DNA of 64,000 nucleotides from positions 4,588,001-4,652,000 of the forward strand of contig NC_039509.1 of NCBI RefSeq assembly GCF_003672135.1, given 5' to 3'. Position 1 is the first letter of the stretch. The number at the start of each line of letters is the position of its first letter. This stretch comes from Ooceraea biroi (taxonomy: Eukaryota > Arthropoda > Insecta > Hymenoptera > Formicidae). The translations under genes and the position numbers were made by a program. The notes below the pieces were generated by a model, which was given only the letters and a program-made list of their open reading frames with translations, was not told where the DNA came from and searched no databases. Positions 1 to 15,100 of this stretch are shown here, one piece after another.

Positions 1-1227
1 GGCAATTTCGCACTTATTCTCGTTGAACGGAGTTGTTCTGCGACGCGCGCGCGAGAGCCTCGCGCGAATATCACGGGTTCTCTGGGACTTGTTCAGCCGG
101 TGAAATCGGCCATTTGTCATCGTCACCCCCGCCGTCATCACGCCGGACGGATTTTCCGTTCGCGAGAGGTTTCCTGGAGCACAATAGCGGCGCGCGTGCA
201 TACACTTAGCGAGTGGCCCCTCGGTGCATCGCCCGCTCGCTATCGATCATAATTACGAAAGCGTTGCAAGCCTGTCGCGCCGCGAAGACGATCGGAATTA
301 GTCGCGCCGGTAATTATGATGCGTCGTTAGAAGTGCGCTCGATTATTACTGCAACCGTCCTATTATGCGTATGTCGGGCCAGTGTCATTTATAAACCGCG
401 AGTCTCTCGCAACTTGTCTTTCGACATTTCTTACTCGTCGAATCATTTTCTAGAATTGCGGGACTCGCCGGTCGCACGCACAGCTTTGCAAGCCCCCTCA
501 TTTTCCACTTTCTAGTTTGTTTCGCCGACTTTCCGTCGATTCCGCGTTCTGTCGAGCGGAGACATTGTACGTCGCGTCCAAATAATCGCGCCAAGTAGAA
601 CGGAAACAGATAATACGTGCCCTCTCGGTATTAAGACCGCGCCAGGCGATTTCCTCCAAGTACGTTTACGTCTTAAATTCCACGTTGCGACGAATTTGTA
701 ACATAACTTGATAATTGATCGAATTTGTTTCACTTTAGTAAATAAACGAAGCTGATCTTATCCAATTTAATTGAGCTTGCGGTCCAACGCATGTGTGTGT
801 TAGCCGCTGGTGTTTGGAGATACGTTTGCGTGAAAGGCAATCACGCTCGAGGGTTAACGGCTACGGTTAGCGCGGACGCGGACGTCGATCTCGGCGCGAT
901 ACTACAAAGTCAACATATACCCGCGCCTAATTAAACGATGACGTCGGTCTCGCACTTCGACCCCTTATTCCACCTTTCCGCCGCGTGTAACTCCCCTTTC
1001 CCGATATAGTGGTAAGGTTAATTCGCGGAAGAGCGTCGTTAAGAGCACGCTTGCTTATTAATGCAATTACCGTGGCATGTATGACGCCCGGTACGAGCAG
1101 ATATCTGCGCTTGTTCAACACGTTCCTTCATTAGCCGGCGATCTCTCGCGCGTCTTCCTTTAGCTTTCCGCCATATTTCAACCTTCACTTTGCCGACCGG
1201 CGTCGTTAATGCCGAAGTCGCGAACAT

Positions 1228-1310
1228 CGCGGCCATCATTATCGTCCTTATTATCGTGATTATCGTCATCGTCGTCGTCATCATCATTATCATTATCGTC
1301 GTCTTCCACG
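1228..1310. repeat. Degenerate ATC/GTC triplet microsatellite
   Basis: Runs of (A/G)TC and ATT triplets fill this stretch. On the opposite strand it gives an aspartate/asparagine-rich open frame, which is a repeat artefact and not a gene. Confidence 0.7.
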
Positions 1311-4300
1311 TGGTCTTCTAGCAAGTCCCCTCGCTTCTCTCTGGTATCGATCCGTAACACCGGTTTGACCTCGTGTCGCTCCATGGAATCCGCCAGTGTG
1401 AGGACGCTTTTAGCCCGGAATTACAAGATACCGCCTCGAGTTTCGCCTCGTTATTTGCCGCAGGTGGATCTGCCCCCAGGTGCATCCTACTTGAACGAAG
1501 GATGTCCCGTACGTCGACGTTATCAGCCACCCCCGATCAACCAGCGGTATCTCTCTCAATCATCGGACGCGTGTTGCAGGGCTGCGGCGGTTTCTTTCTG
1601 AACATTATGTGTGAACTTATTGTTTTTATTTTCTTATTTAACGCGAACGGTTAATAATAATAGTCTTGACAGTTATGACGATGTGTCTTTATGCTTCGCC
1701 GTCTCCCGACGTTATCGGCCTAGTTTTCACGCGCCTGCCTGTCCCCTTCCGCATCGAGCACCTCGGCAAACCGCAAGTTGATATCGTGTTGCAAAATGGA
1801 GCAAGTAGCGACACGAGATTCTCAAGCGTGAACATGTAGGATAGGATCGTTGTGTGCAAAGCGTGTTATCGTTCAAAGCGTCGTGGAGCGTTTCCCGTTG
1901 CGTATCGAAGACTACAGCCGCTATTCGTTATTTTTCCTTCAAGCCGATCACGATGGAGAAACGCGATAGGCGGATCATCTCTTGGACAACTTGGAAAACT
2001 TGGAGTTTTTCAACATCCACTTTGAAATCTCTTAAAAATTAATAATTTAAATTTTCTTTTTCTGTTTTTATCTAGAAATTCTAGCTAATACATGCAGATA
2101 TTCCACAATTGCCTTCTGTAAATGCAAACGAAGTCTCGAGCGTAATTACAGTTTCGTGCGGAACTCAAAGTCCTTTCTTCGTCGCCCTAGTTTCCCTCGA
2201 TCGGCCTGATTGTATCTCGAAGTTCAGATCAGGTCGACACCGAGAGCGTAAATGTTCATATCGATCCGCTGTTTACCAAACGCACCATGACACCCGTTAC
2301 CACCCGCGTACGGATCATTAAAGTATCGACCAACGCAAACAACGATTGCGGATACTTTGCGAGAAAGGCTTGTCGTTCGGCATGGCGATAAAGGCATATT
2401 ACGTGCGGTACGGTGACCCGAATTTACGTTTATATCTTCGCTATCGCCTTACACCTAACAAAGTTTCGAAGACCGTGACAATGTAGCCGCTGCTTCTGCA
2501 AAGGGAAAAATTGATTACAAGATTTATTTCGCGCTGCAAAGCCTCTCCGATCGTCGATGAAACTCCAGACGAGAAGATGGAACCGGATTCCTCGGTTTTA
2601 TTTTCTTCTGGCCTTTCTCTCCTTGCTTTCGCGTTCTTACAAATTCTCAGCATAACCGAATACATTTTCATGCAGTTCCGTTACACGATAAAAATGAAAT
2701 ATGGTAAAACTGAAAATTACTCTTCAAACTACGAAATTAGGTGATGCATCCTGTATAGTTAAATTTTATAGTCTCGGCCCGTGTATTCTTCCCGAGATAA
2801 AAATCATTTCGGTGCGACGTGGCGACTTCACTAGTCCGACCACAAACCATATAGTTACGTAACTCGGCCGACTCGGGAGATAAGAATCGTTTTATGTTAG
2901 TACAGCGCAGCACAATTCGTTAAATTGGGAGATGCTTTATAAAGGACGAGTGGAGAGAAACGTTCTCGGTTATCGGACGGAATTATCAGACGGCAGGCCA
3001 GAAAGAAACCCGCTCAATTAAGTTTCCGCGCATTTGATTTCGTGTGTACACGGGCAGGGTGAGCCGGCCTCTGTTCCGTTTTCGGCAAGTCATTAGCCTA
3101 ATTAGTCAATATGCGGCCGGAAGTAATTCCCGGAGTCGCTGCTGCCGGCACTTTCGCGTGTCGCCGATCATTTCCTCGTGCCTGCGAAATCTAATTTCTA
3201 ACGTGCGATGCGTGATTTCTGAGCGGAACACTGTGCCGTGCCGCGGGCTACGAGGCTCGCTCTCGACACGTATAACACGATCTGAGAGACTATTATCCTG
3301 TCGTATCGCGAGTAATCCTTCGTGACGTCGATAATCTCCTTTCTAGAAAAGAACCGTCCGTGCGCGATGCTTTTGTCCCGGAGATACATTAAGAGATTAA
3401 TATACGCGATACGACATCTCGGAATCGGTCGTCTTATTTTTTTTTCGAATTTCATCAAATTAAAATTATAAATTTTGCATACATGTTGAAAATGATACGC
3501 TACTCGTGATACCGTGTCACTGACATGGAGCGTTTTCTAACAAACATCTCCGAGCAGAAGCGAACATCGCGAGCGGAATACGGACGAATACATTAGAAAT
3601 GATGAATTCGACGCGAGGATGACGCGCGATAAAAACGTGAATTCCAGTCATACAAATTGAATGAATAATTCAAGAGAGTACCCGCAAGCTAGAACTACTC
3701 GGGCGCTCGTCGGTAGTTGAGAATCGCCGCCGCAAATACCTGGCCGTTCGTTGCGCGTTCGACGATAGACTCTCGGTCGAATAACATTTACCCGGTTACG
3801 AAACAAATTGCGGAATGCCGGGAATACCGATAATAAAGGCCGGGGCACGACGGCCGTTCGGCAAAGAAGCGGCCTGGCGTTCCGAGACATCAAGTGGAAG
3901 ACACTGAAGACGCTCGACGGCGTGGTCCCCCTCCGGGGCACGGGGGCAGCTCGGGCTCCCGTGCATCGCGATTCCGCAAACACTGTAATTAGCCTGGAAC
4001 TCTAACGATACGGTTGAGGTAGGTCGCCGTGGCGAGCACGTGGCGCCTACAGCGATCTATTATTCTCGCAAACATTAGATAATCCGGCAAAGCAGAAAAT
4101 TACGTTAGCGCTGGGGGAAAACGTCGGGATCTTCGTAATTTTTAGGATTTCGGAATCCGGAATGCATTTCAGAATATCAGACTTTTCCAAGAAGGAATGT
4201 CAGAGTGGAGAAGCCTCATCTCTCACGTTACGCAACACGCACAGCGTTACTTTGATTTTTTCTTAAAGCAGTTTCTTAAAGCTCTTGTGTGTTGCTCGTA

Positions 4301-7300
4301 GATCCTTCCTCTTTTTCTCATTTGCCTCATTCGCTTCACCTCTCTATATCTATCTACCCATTTTTTTTCCTTTTTTTTATTCGGCTCAATTGCTCCAGCA
4401 GCGTTGCGCATGTACACACACGCGGGGAAAACAATTACGAGAGTACGTACATCCACCGCACGAGATAAGTCGGTGTCATAAATTACGGAACACAATATAA
4501 ATGCAAATTTAATGTCGGTCGGCCTACTGCTATTTGTGTTTGCTCTTGCCTCCCCCCAAGATAGCCGACTCGGAACGAGTATCTTCTTATGTCCCTTCAG
4601 TCCGTCATGCACGTTGAAAACTTTTAGGGCGATGCGCGCGTTTAACGATTCGTCATTACGGGTGCAGCACGATTTGTGCGGGCGAGCAAGGAAGAGAGAG
4701 GTTTAACTTTTATGAATTATATTCCCCGTTATTGCTGTCACATACCATATTGCATGCTCACAAAATTCATAATCTTGATCGCGGTAATCGCGCTGCTTTC
4801 GCGCAAATTCAATTCGACGGATCTTAATTTTAACAAGTACGATATATCGGCGAAAATTATTTTGCGTACTCGTACTGAGCAGCGTTGGATTTTCGGAAAT
4901 CTTCTGATGCGATTATATAGCTTCCAGCTTGCACCTGCGAGTGTTACTTTTATTACCTCAATCAACATTCACGAAAGGTTTAACGAAATTTTTAACCGCG
5001 GAGACGAGTATGAGGTCATTATCCTTTCTTATGAGATTTGCCAAAAATCCCGTGATACCCAGAGGGTTAATGTTTTCGCTTCGTCAAAGGCAACTTACTC
5101 ATGGCGAACGTGCCTAGAAGCGTTTTAAGTGATCCTCGGGGCAACGTTAAGCGCTCGTTCCACGGAAATTTTCGCAAACGGGCGTAATTCGGGAATTCGT
5201 GAGGTACTTTGCCATAATGTTCCCCTCTAGACGAAAGCCTACGAAACTGTCAGAGCATCGTACCGCGGACAAAGTTACTCTGTAACAAGAATGAATTAAA
5301 CATAAAATAAAAATTCAACGTAACATAAGAAACAACAATAGAGATAATAAAGGAAAGCTGAAGAAACAGGCATTTCGTGAAAAAAAATCTTTTCAACGAA
5401 CATCTTATTAATACATTTGACGTAACTACTATCTCGTATTTGTTATACAATTTGTCCCGTACAATGACGCAATCGGTTGAAATATCCGAGAATTTCGCCT
5501 CGAGAAAGGAAGTATTCCACCTACCTACCGCGGCGACGATTTAATGCGCCCGGCGAGCTTCTCCCAGGCCACTCGTAAAAAGACAGGCGCGTACAATTTG
5601 ATCTAACGATGCCGCGGGGCGAATAAAAGAACTGCGTTACGACGATCAAACGACTTGGCGCGATACGGCCTGCGAGCGAGCGGACCGAGCGCCGCTAAAA
5701 GGGTGGGTGTCGGCTCTTCGCTATCCCCGTGAAACACGCGATGTGCTCCCGCGTACATTTCGCCCGGGACGAAAAATTTACTGCCAATTCCCGGTTGCGG
5801 CGCGCGGGATTATTGCCGCAACGTCGGTCGTTATTGCCGAAGTAACAACTACTTTGTTAACACGTGCCGCGGGTCATCAGACCGGATATTGCACTGCGCG
5901 AGTTATCTCGACAAACGCGACGGACAGATCGCGAACGAGTTGAAGGCGTCCCGAGGCATGTGGTGTGTGTAGAAAAGTGGAGACTATTTTTGTTTCTTAT
6001 TAGATATTTATTAAATCTGTGAGATCGTCGCACAATTAACGGCGCTTTTTTTAGATTTTACAGTGCTTTTATGTGTGAATTTGTTGTGTTTCATATGGAA
6101 TTATGCTAAAACATGTAAACGTGCCACATTAGTGTAATATAATTTTGTACTCGTCGAGTATTTCGTCATACCAAAATTTTGCGAGAAGCACGCGTATTAT
6201 TTCATACATGTCATCGCTCTGTTCGTACTCGTAAATTGAAATGTAGGAATAGCAAATTCCGATCAACAGGACCGGCAGAATTTCATCGCTCTTGATTTTC
6301 ACTCTGATTATTATTTGAATTCAAATTATTAATAACATGATTTTATCGAATATTAATTACGACATGACTCGTGTGGTGACAATAGAGTTGACAAATCAAA
6401 AATCTATCAAAATCATTTAGGAAATTATTACACGATGGTTATATTACAATACTACTGATGAATCAAAGCAAAATCGAAGATCGTGCTCACGTCTATTGCA
6501 CGCCTGATTTTTAACCGTACTTTCTCGCTCAAAGGCGAAAAAAATCGCGGGAGGTTGAAATCCCTTCCCCCTTGATGACGATGGAAAAAAATTAGTAGCA
6601 CCGGGAGGAAGGGGAGTCGGGGAGTCGTCGCGATACCGCTCCCACGGGAAGGTGGCCGATACGTCCTCTCGCAGCAACGTCATTTTAAATGCACTTCGGT
6701 ATGCCGGGGCACGTACGCACGGCGGAGACGAATGGTGTAAACACAGTCGGGGGTCTTCGAGTTTGCGTTACGACTATGGGGTGCAAGGGGTGACGCGGAG
6801 CGTCGGTCAACTGCGGCGCGCGGTCCCCGTGTCGCCGTGAGTCGTGTAAGCCACGTTACCGTAATTTTCTCTGTTCCGCATAATGAGCGACGCTGATTAG
6901 CTACGTGACCTGGCACCTTCACGCCGCGTCGCGATGCGTCCATGAGCGGTGCGAAGAAAAAAAGAACAGCCGCCTTCTCGTTTCATTTCCTCTCATGCTC
7001 CGCCCGCGTGCGCAATCGCCTCATGTAACTTTCTTTGTCAAACTATTTTCAGAGATTTCCGTCTTGGACGAACTGTCTTGAGAAATGATCTGAATGTGTC
7101 TGAAAGTAAATAATTTGACGCTTCATGATCTCGTGAAGAAAAAAAAGTTCTATTTCAATGGGTTCTTTGATAAAATTTCTCTCCTGAGAAGAACAATTTG
7201 GTATTTTACAAATTTTTGACAGACAGTTATATTCTAAAAATATTTTTGATCGACATCGAAGATATAAGATATAAGAAATAAGAAGATATAAGAAATAATG

Positions 7301-8075
7301 AAGAGATAACGATAGAGAAAGAGGAATATTAAGGACTAATAAAAAGCACAACGAAAGAAATTGAATCTGCATGCAGCTGATTTCTGAAAAAATTCTTCAA
7401 TTTACGATGGAATAAATAGTTTCTCTTTTCAACAATCGTTATTCATTTTGTTAGAAAAAACAAGCAGTAGATAAATCGCGCAAGGGTATACTGACAGCGG
7501 CGTTTTTCGAATAACTGAAGCTTTTTCGGGTTAATATTTTCTCTACGGAAATTCATTCGGATGATTGCTCGCGCGGAATGGCAAATTCATTCGTTTTCGG
7601 GGCACGGATCGCGCGCGGTTTCTTTTCTGGGGCATTTTCCGTAATGCACGTCGCTCAATCTCGGTCGCGCGATGAACAACTGTTCGGAAAACCGCGTTTA
7701 ATCAGCCGAGTCCGCCGTGACGCTGACGCGGTCGTAAATAATATCCTGGCCGCGCGGCGCACCGTAACCCGGTTCACCTACACGCGCCGCAACGTGCGTG
7801 CAACCTCTAATGGTGCCCCATGCCCATGAGCGAATCGTGGCTTTTCTCCTCATCTTTATGTTGCCCGCAAACTCGTCGAACAATTTCGCGAGCATAAACG
7901 ATCGATATTGCCGAGAAAATGGGAATTGTAGACAAAATAAGCGTTTATCTTGATACAATAATTAATAATCGTAAAATATTATATATATTCAATATCAAAT
8001 GCTTTAATATTTAAATTAAATTAATAAATATATTTATTGTTTAATGTTTAATGCAAAGTGTTATGAAACGACTCC

Positions 8076-8090
8076 TTTTTTTTTTTTTTT
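8076..8090. repeat. Poly(T) run
   Basis: Fifteen consecutive T, followed by AATGCACC. It could be a worn poly(A) tail of an insertion on the - strand, but no element body is recognisable. Confidence 0.8.
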
Positions 8091-11000
8091 AATGCACCTC
8101 GCGATCTCCTCTCGTTGCTGCCGTTCCTTCGTATGTCACCGTAATCGCGAGATGTCTTACATGGTGACCTTTATAATTGCCGTAGGTCGGGATGAGTTAT
8201 TGACCAAGAGCGCCATCGACGAGGTCCCTGAATGCCATGTGACACGCATCACCGCTGCCGTGAAACGCGGATGCGCTGCACACGGACGATGCGACCGGGA
8301 AAGGGAAACTCGCATTGGAAAACGAGATTTCCGCTCCTTTTTGCGTCGCGTCATGTTTCGTACGCTCTCGATCCATAAAACTGCTCGACCTAAACGATAC
8401 GTGCGCTCGAGATTAGCGCCTTTCAATCGCGCATAGTTTGCGCTTCCTTCGCGATACGCGCGTCGCAGATAAAAATACGCGCGGCGGATTTTAGTAGTCG
8501 TTCAGCCGTTGAACGATATGAGATCTCGGTTGTTTCCGAGGAAAACGAGGAATCCAAACGAGCGATCTTTCTAGTAATGTCAGCGTTAGCTTGCGAGCCA
8601 GTTAGCTGATTAAAGACGTTAAGGTGAGACTTCGGAGTTTTACTTTTATGACCGTTTCGTCCGAACGAAGAGCGAAAGGCTTGTAGCCGCTATGAAAATT
8701 ATTTTTTCACGTGTTTCTATCGGGCAGACGGACATGGATAGAAAGAAATATTCACGTTATATAAGTCACACGTAGAAATTTATGCGCGAGATTTACGTAG
8801 CAAAGTTGATTCGAGCTCGCTCCGGCAATTTGCTAATTACCTTTCCGAAAACAGGCGTCTCCCGTTAATTAATAATTTAACGTAGACCGCGCGGGGAAAG
8901 GAGTAGCGTTTAACAAAATTAGAAAGCTCGCGGTGTTACAGCCACGTGTTTCTCTATCTGGTAGCGTGATATCGCTGGGAAAAGAGCGCGATTACGTGGA
9001 GAAATATCGTCGAAATTAATCAGCTGGCCGAAACGGGAAAAGCGCCTTTTCGTGTGGGTTTCCACACGAGCGATTCCCACGCACGGTCGCGTTAAATTTT
9101 CATACTTGACCAGTTCCAGCCGTCCCGAATGTATTCCCAAAGCACACCTTGCGATCGGCGTGATCGATTGCGGTAGTCGCGGATTATTAATCCGCGATGA
9201 AGGATGATTGCTGGCTGGCTTAAGCAACGGATGAAAAGAATTCGCCTGCCACGCTCGGCGTGCGCGAATGGAATTACCGCGGAAATATCCCCTCCTGCAA
9301 AAAGACACCACGTCGCTTCCTGGCGAATAATGCGTCTTCGTTTAATTAACTAGGACCGGTCTAACGAGTGGTTTTTTTAGGATCGCGGAATGCGCCTAGC
9401 GATGCGGGAATAGCCGAATAGCCGACAGACCACAGGCGCGCTTACAACCAAACTGCTTTAATCAGGTTATGGCTGGTTTCGTCAACGTCGGTTAATAAAT
9501 AATGTTAATCGCGCTCTTTAGTATTTTTAGTAAGATAATTTTGGAGTATATTAATTTTGGACTATAAAAAAAAGAGAGAAAAAGCTATGGGTGAAATTTA
9601 TCAAGCTGAGTCTGCAGTACGCCTTATATGTTCTAATCTGTGCCGACGATGATGATCACCGTATACGGCGATGATTTGCGGCTCGTACGTGTCCCACCGA
9701 TGCATCGATGCGCGATGGTGATGATGAGAGAAGGGCGTAAGGGCGAGAGAGGTCGAGATTCACGCGAGTAATCTCGCAATGAGTCACCGGGTCACTCTAC
9801 GTGGCGGTGCACGTAAGAAAGTCAACGAGTTTGTTGACTCGTCGCGCCGGTGATGGTTGCCAGCAAGGCGCCGATTTGCTTGGAATCGCTCCGTCGCTGT
9901 CGCTTTTGATTCTGATGTAATATTTGCGCTTCACCGCGATATCTCAACATACGCGTACGGCATGCAGAGCCAAACGCCTTTTATTTAACTGTTCTCGTCT
10001 GTATCTGCCGCGCGCTTAATCAACGTCTGCGTCCGTTTTAACGCTTCGCGCGGTAATTTCATTTGTCGCGCGATGTCTCCAAGCAAAATCACTTTGGCAT
10101 AAGCGACTTTTGGAAGCTTTTGCATTCAAAAGTCATGAGAGGCGAGAGAGGATGCTTTAAAAAGCAGCAATTATTATTTACGCTGCAACATCAGAGTAAG
10201 CGTCGTAGTTTTAATTGGCAAACCTTTGCCGACATTCTAAATATAGACATAGAAAACAGATTTAAGACAGAAGGTTGTTCTTTAATGTTTCCTGAACGAT
10301 TGCGGAATTCTCGCGAACGTCGTTTTCCTGTTTTGTAGATCCTGTTTTTCGATCTGCCGCGTGGCGGCAGCTTGACATGGTGCATCAGCTGATCGCGCAT
10401 ACACCATTGGCCAAGTTTCCCGTGCACCTCGACGTTCTCCTTTTCTTCTTCCCGTAGTTGATGGCTCGGCTTTGCCGTCACGATTGCAACGGCAGATCGC
10501 GGCCATACGAAGGCGGACGGGCGCCGCGCCGTGCGTTCGCCATATTCGCACACATTAAACGCGTCCAGGATACGCGTATACGGCAAGCCGCGTCCATCGT
10601 CGATCTTGGAATGGTTACTCTCGGGGGTTAAATGCGTAAGAAATTAATAGCCGGCCGTTTATACGTTGAGTCACGCGCGATGCCTCCTGCGTAATCCTCG
10701 GGCGTAGGCGGGAATTCGCGATAGAGATGCGTATTATATCACTCGCGAGTAAACTCGTGAGAATGAAGGCGAAAAATTGCAGAAGAAGCGATAGCGTTAT
10801 TCGCGAGCCGCTGCTTGTAATATTATTTCGGATCATCGTAAATTAGCCGTTGCATATTTTTCCTTCGCTCTCTTCGCCGTTGATAAATAAATATTCAGAT
10901 GTCCATTCCTCTGTTCTCTTTCTGACTCTTTTCCTCTCGAGTCTAGATAATACAATATTTACCGCGCGCGTTCTGTTACGCGTCTGTTACTCGATAGCTC

Positions 11001-12077
11001 GCATTCGGCGAGGCGCCACTCCACTCCGTTTTCTCCCGATCGAATTTCTCCGTCGGCTTCATCTACTCGGACAAATCGGCCCAATCGTTATCGCTCAATC
11101 GTTTATCAAGCTGTACGTATCCCCAGCGCGTCCCGTCTCGGGTTTCGTCTTCTTTCAACAGATATATCTTATCGATGCCGAGCCCGAGGGAGAGTCCGGC
11201 TTGCATCGGCATACGCGAACGTCTCGCACGTTAAATACGCTTCTATCTCGGTACACACGTATACCCTCGTCCCCGTCCCTCTCACGTCCCCACCAAACGA
11301 TATACCTACCGCACGACCGGCTCGAATGTTACGTCTGGACGAGATTCGCGATAATGCGTGCCAGTTGCATGCGCGCACAGTGCATTGTTATGTCACCGCG
11401 ATATCTCAATTACTCCTGGCCACGCCGTGTGCGGCGTTTGCGTATACGGGTTTACGTGCCGACGCATCGAGGCCATTGTTCTCCTAGAAATCGTCCTCTT
11501 ACGCGTTCTCTCGGATTCCTGCCTCTCGATTCCCGTTGTTCGATATTTCGACGCACCACGAGCGAAACGAGCGACGATGATGCGTCTCGCTCGTATTACG
11601 ATCGCGCGCGCGAGAACCATCACGTCAGATTAGAAACCTTATGCGACTGATAAGACAAGTTAGAAAAATTTCCGGCATGATTGCGGCGCACGATAACATC
11701 GCACCTGCTTGATTCCCGCTCAGACGCGAATGCATTGCGCCCGCATGCAATTAATTGCGCGCCGTATTATAACTGTATTATGCGGGTTTGTCTACACCGG
11801 AAAACGTCGTTCCTACAGGCGGTTAAAATGCATCAAAATCTCGAAACTGGATCGAGCCGTGTTCTCGAGCCGCGTCGGCAGAGGCACACAGAGACGGACG
11901 ACGGTTTTATGGCTGAACGTCACTCAGCGCGACAAGATTGGAGACGACGAGCATAACGGTGGACGATCTCGTTAGACGATGCCTCGGGGGCCGATATGCC
12001 CGGCCAGTGCGTTCTATTTCCTGCCGGAACAGAGAGACGCGGGACGAGAACGATGGAGAAGACAGAACGAAAACGAC

Positions 12078-12104
12078 TACTACAACTACTACTACTACTA
12101 CACT
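12078..12104. repeat. (CTA)n triplet microsatellite
   Basis: Near-perfect CTA triplets with one CAA interruption. Confidence 0.8.
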
Positions 12105-15100
12105 GCGATGATCACGATAATAATGGGAATCCAGGTTGCTCGTACGCACTCGTACGACGCTCGTAGCTTCGTCTCTTCTTCCCCGCACCGTCTTTTAACC
12201 CAATTTCTCGCTCTTATGTCCTCACTGTGGCCTCTCCTCTCCGTTTTCTGCATTTCGCCTTACGCGCGCGATTCCTGCGGCCCCACGATTTCGCCTTGAT
12301 TTCTCCTTTTGCTCCTTCCATTCTTTCTTCTTCTTCTCCTCCAGTTGCCGCTGCCTGTTCGTCCTCTTCTCCTTCTGCCCCTTCTCGAGGCTCGTTGCAT
12401 TCCAGAGCCCCGAGAGTGGAAGGACCTCGTCAAGGTAAGCCGGTCTCACGGCTCTCGCATACGCGTGATCTCGCCCCGTCGGCATGCACGTTCCTCAATG
12501 ACGTTCCGCGCGATGATGCGCGAGAGTGACGCCGACGACGCACCTGCTCGATCGGCCGATCGTCGATTTTCCTCGTTGGCTCCGCTCAATACCGATACTA
12601 CCTCTCGTTAGCGGTGTCTATCTTGAATTTAAAATCTCGCCCGCAGATTTTCAAGATTGTGAAATAACGTGAAAGTAATGATCGTATCAATGGGTGAATT
12701 CTATTCCTTCCACGATCGATTAATTTTATCTGTTCTACCCGAAGAGATCGCTTACATTTAAATCAGCGATACATGAGATGTACCGATATCGCCACAGCAA
12801 AGGCAAGCTAATATATACATAGGTGAAGGCAAGAGCGTAATTTATCTCAAAGTATGTGTCGCATCGTCGACTCTCGGTGTACTTATGTACATACATATGC
12901 ACGTAAGCCCCCGGATACGGTGACCGTGCGCAAAGTCGCAGCCGAAGGGAAAAAGAGAGAGAGAGGAAGGAAGCGGTACGCCGTGACTCAGGATTAACGT
13001 AAATTTCCACTGCAGCCGCTCGTTACAGGAGGAATTCAAATTTTTCGCGCCGTCGCGCGATAGCCAGGTTGAAAATTACCTTCTCCCAAAAAATATTTTT
13101 CCTCGTCGCGGAAGGATGGCGGTCGGGAGAGAAGCAGCAGGGTCCCGACAACGTCGCGTAGGAATGTCGGTCGTTCAGCCGTCGAGCATCCGAAATATTT
13201 TCCGCGAGCGACCAACGCAGCATACTACCGCAGGATGCACCGGAGGCGGCTGCGAGCGGAATTTGCATCGTCCTCATCGTCGTTGTCGTCGTCGTTGTCG
13301 TCGCGGACTCTCTCGGCGACTCATAAGAGACCGGGAGAAAGGCGGCTCGTTTCACGATTCTCCTCGCGTTATCAGCCGGCAGGTGTCTTATTAGCGTCTA
13401 GCTGTGGAGCCGCCATCCGCGCTAAACACCGGAGATACGCGCGCTAAGTGAAACGGTCGACGATGCGGGAACGCGGCTGTCCTCGGCTATGTTGCACGTG
13501 AACATGTGAAAACGAGAGGGAAGTGCGTTTTACCAGCCGGGCCGCGCTGGTAAAAAGGTGCTAAAATTCACGACGTCGTCGCAGCGACGTGAACGGTTTC
13601 CCTCGTGGCCGTAAAACGCGTCTGGACTTCCGCGGTCGTGATCGCACGCCTTCGTGCTTTTCCTCGAATTCGCGTTTGCACACAGAGTGCTCTGTATTAT
13701 ATAAAGTCTTGAACAAACGCCGAGCTGACTTTTCAATTACAAATCGACGTCAATCTCGGATGACATTTATGCAGTTTGATAAATACTCGATTGGCTAAAG
13801 TTATTATAACTGATTATTACATGTTTATTACCATGTCACGTTTTTATTAATTTCTGTTCTGCGAAGCTGTACCCCGACATTTCCAGCATCTGCATATAAA
13901 TTGTCCGTGAGACGTCGGTAGCTCGTCTTGGCTAACCGTGAATTACCTGCATAATTGCACGCAAAGAACAAGAAAGTAAAGCGCCGGCTCTTCTTGGTAC
14001 TTAAGTTATTAATCGTGACTCGTATTGCGATAGCGAGATTATCGAGATGGAAATAAATAACCCGCGGATAGACGTTATTGAAACGATATTATCACCTTAT
14101 AATTGACTGATCCAGCGGCGAATGCAACGCGATGAGTATTTGCTCTCCGCGATGCACGGAACATCGCGTGGCAATTCTTTTCGGATGAAAAATTCTCGAG
14201 TGCTCGAGGGGCACGTGATTTATGGGACCGGCTGTATGGACCTTCGGCGGAAAAGGATGCAAGGTTACTCGAAGAGTTGCAGACCGAAATCGCTGATAAA
14301 CCTGTATTTTTGAGACAAATCTCGGTGATCAAATTGATGAACGGCCGAGTATAATGTTTACCGCGCTACTGCATTCTCGCTTTGTGTGACATCACTTTGG
14401 CTCTAAGCCGGTTCGTCTGGCCATCGTCCAATATCGGACCAGGAACGAGGGATTTCTATTGCAACCACGTAGGAAAGAAGTAACGCGAGCAACGATAAAG
14501 TCCAGGAAGCGTAGGAAATCAAATTCGCCCGCGGAATGTGTTCGCCACGAATAATGGCGACTTTATATTTTCCCGGAGAGTAGTAGCGACCCTTAAGAAG
14601 CTCGTAGAACACCGTAATCCGTCCATCGCATTTCGCGCCCTTTAAGATCTCTCGCACGTTGCAACGTTGCAACGTAGGAATCCGATTTAATTTCGTCCAA
14701 TTGCGCCGAGTAATCGAATCAATGAAAATGAAATCAACTGATTGCGACAGTCGAAAGAGAAAATGGAAGCAAAAATCAAATATATTAATGAAAGAGGAGT
14801 TAAAGATATATATAGTAACAGCTTGAAACTTATAAGCTTCAGAGATATATATATTTTTTCATATTTATAAATATTTTACAGATTGTATTAAATTTAATAT
14901 TGTTTTATAAAGTACATTCTCGGCGATGAGACATTATTTTACCGAAAAATAAATATATCCGGATACAACGCAGGGAGGGTTGTGCGTGCAATTGAAAAGT
15001 TGCTCGTCAGAATACAGAGGAAATAATGATGAAAGTATTAAAGAGACCATTTTATTTTTCATACACGCCGTATAAAATATGGCGTTTAAAATGGATCTGT

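Noticed and set aside
1178..1384. - strand frame with a long Asp/Asn run
   Set aside because: Produced by the ATC/GTC triplet microsatellite.
10850..11650. 266-codon open frame, longest in the window
   Set aside because: It starts at TTG, is Arg/Ser/Leu-rich, has no domain or flanking splice logic, and lies in CpG-rich DNA where stops are scarce.
12309..12435. Possible exon ending at GTCAAG|GTAAGC near 12431
   Set aside because: The donor is good, but the upstream frame is low-complexity (CTT/TCC tracts) and does not match AP-4 or another family.
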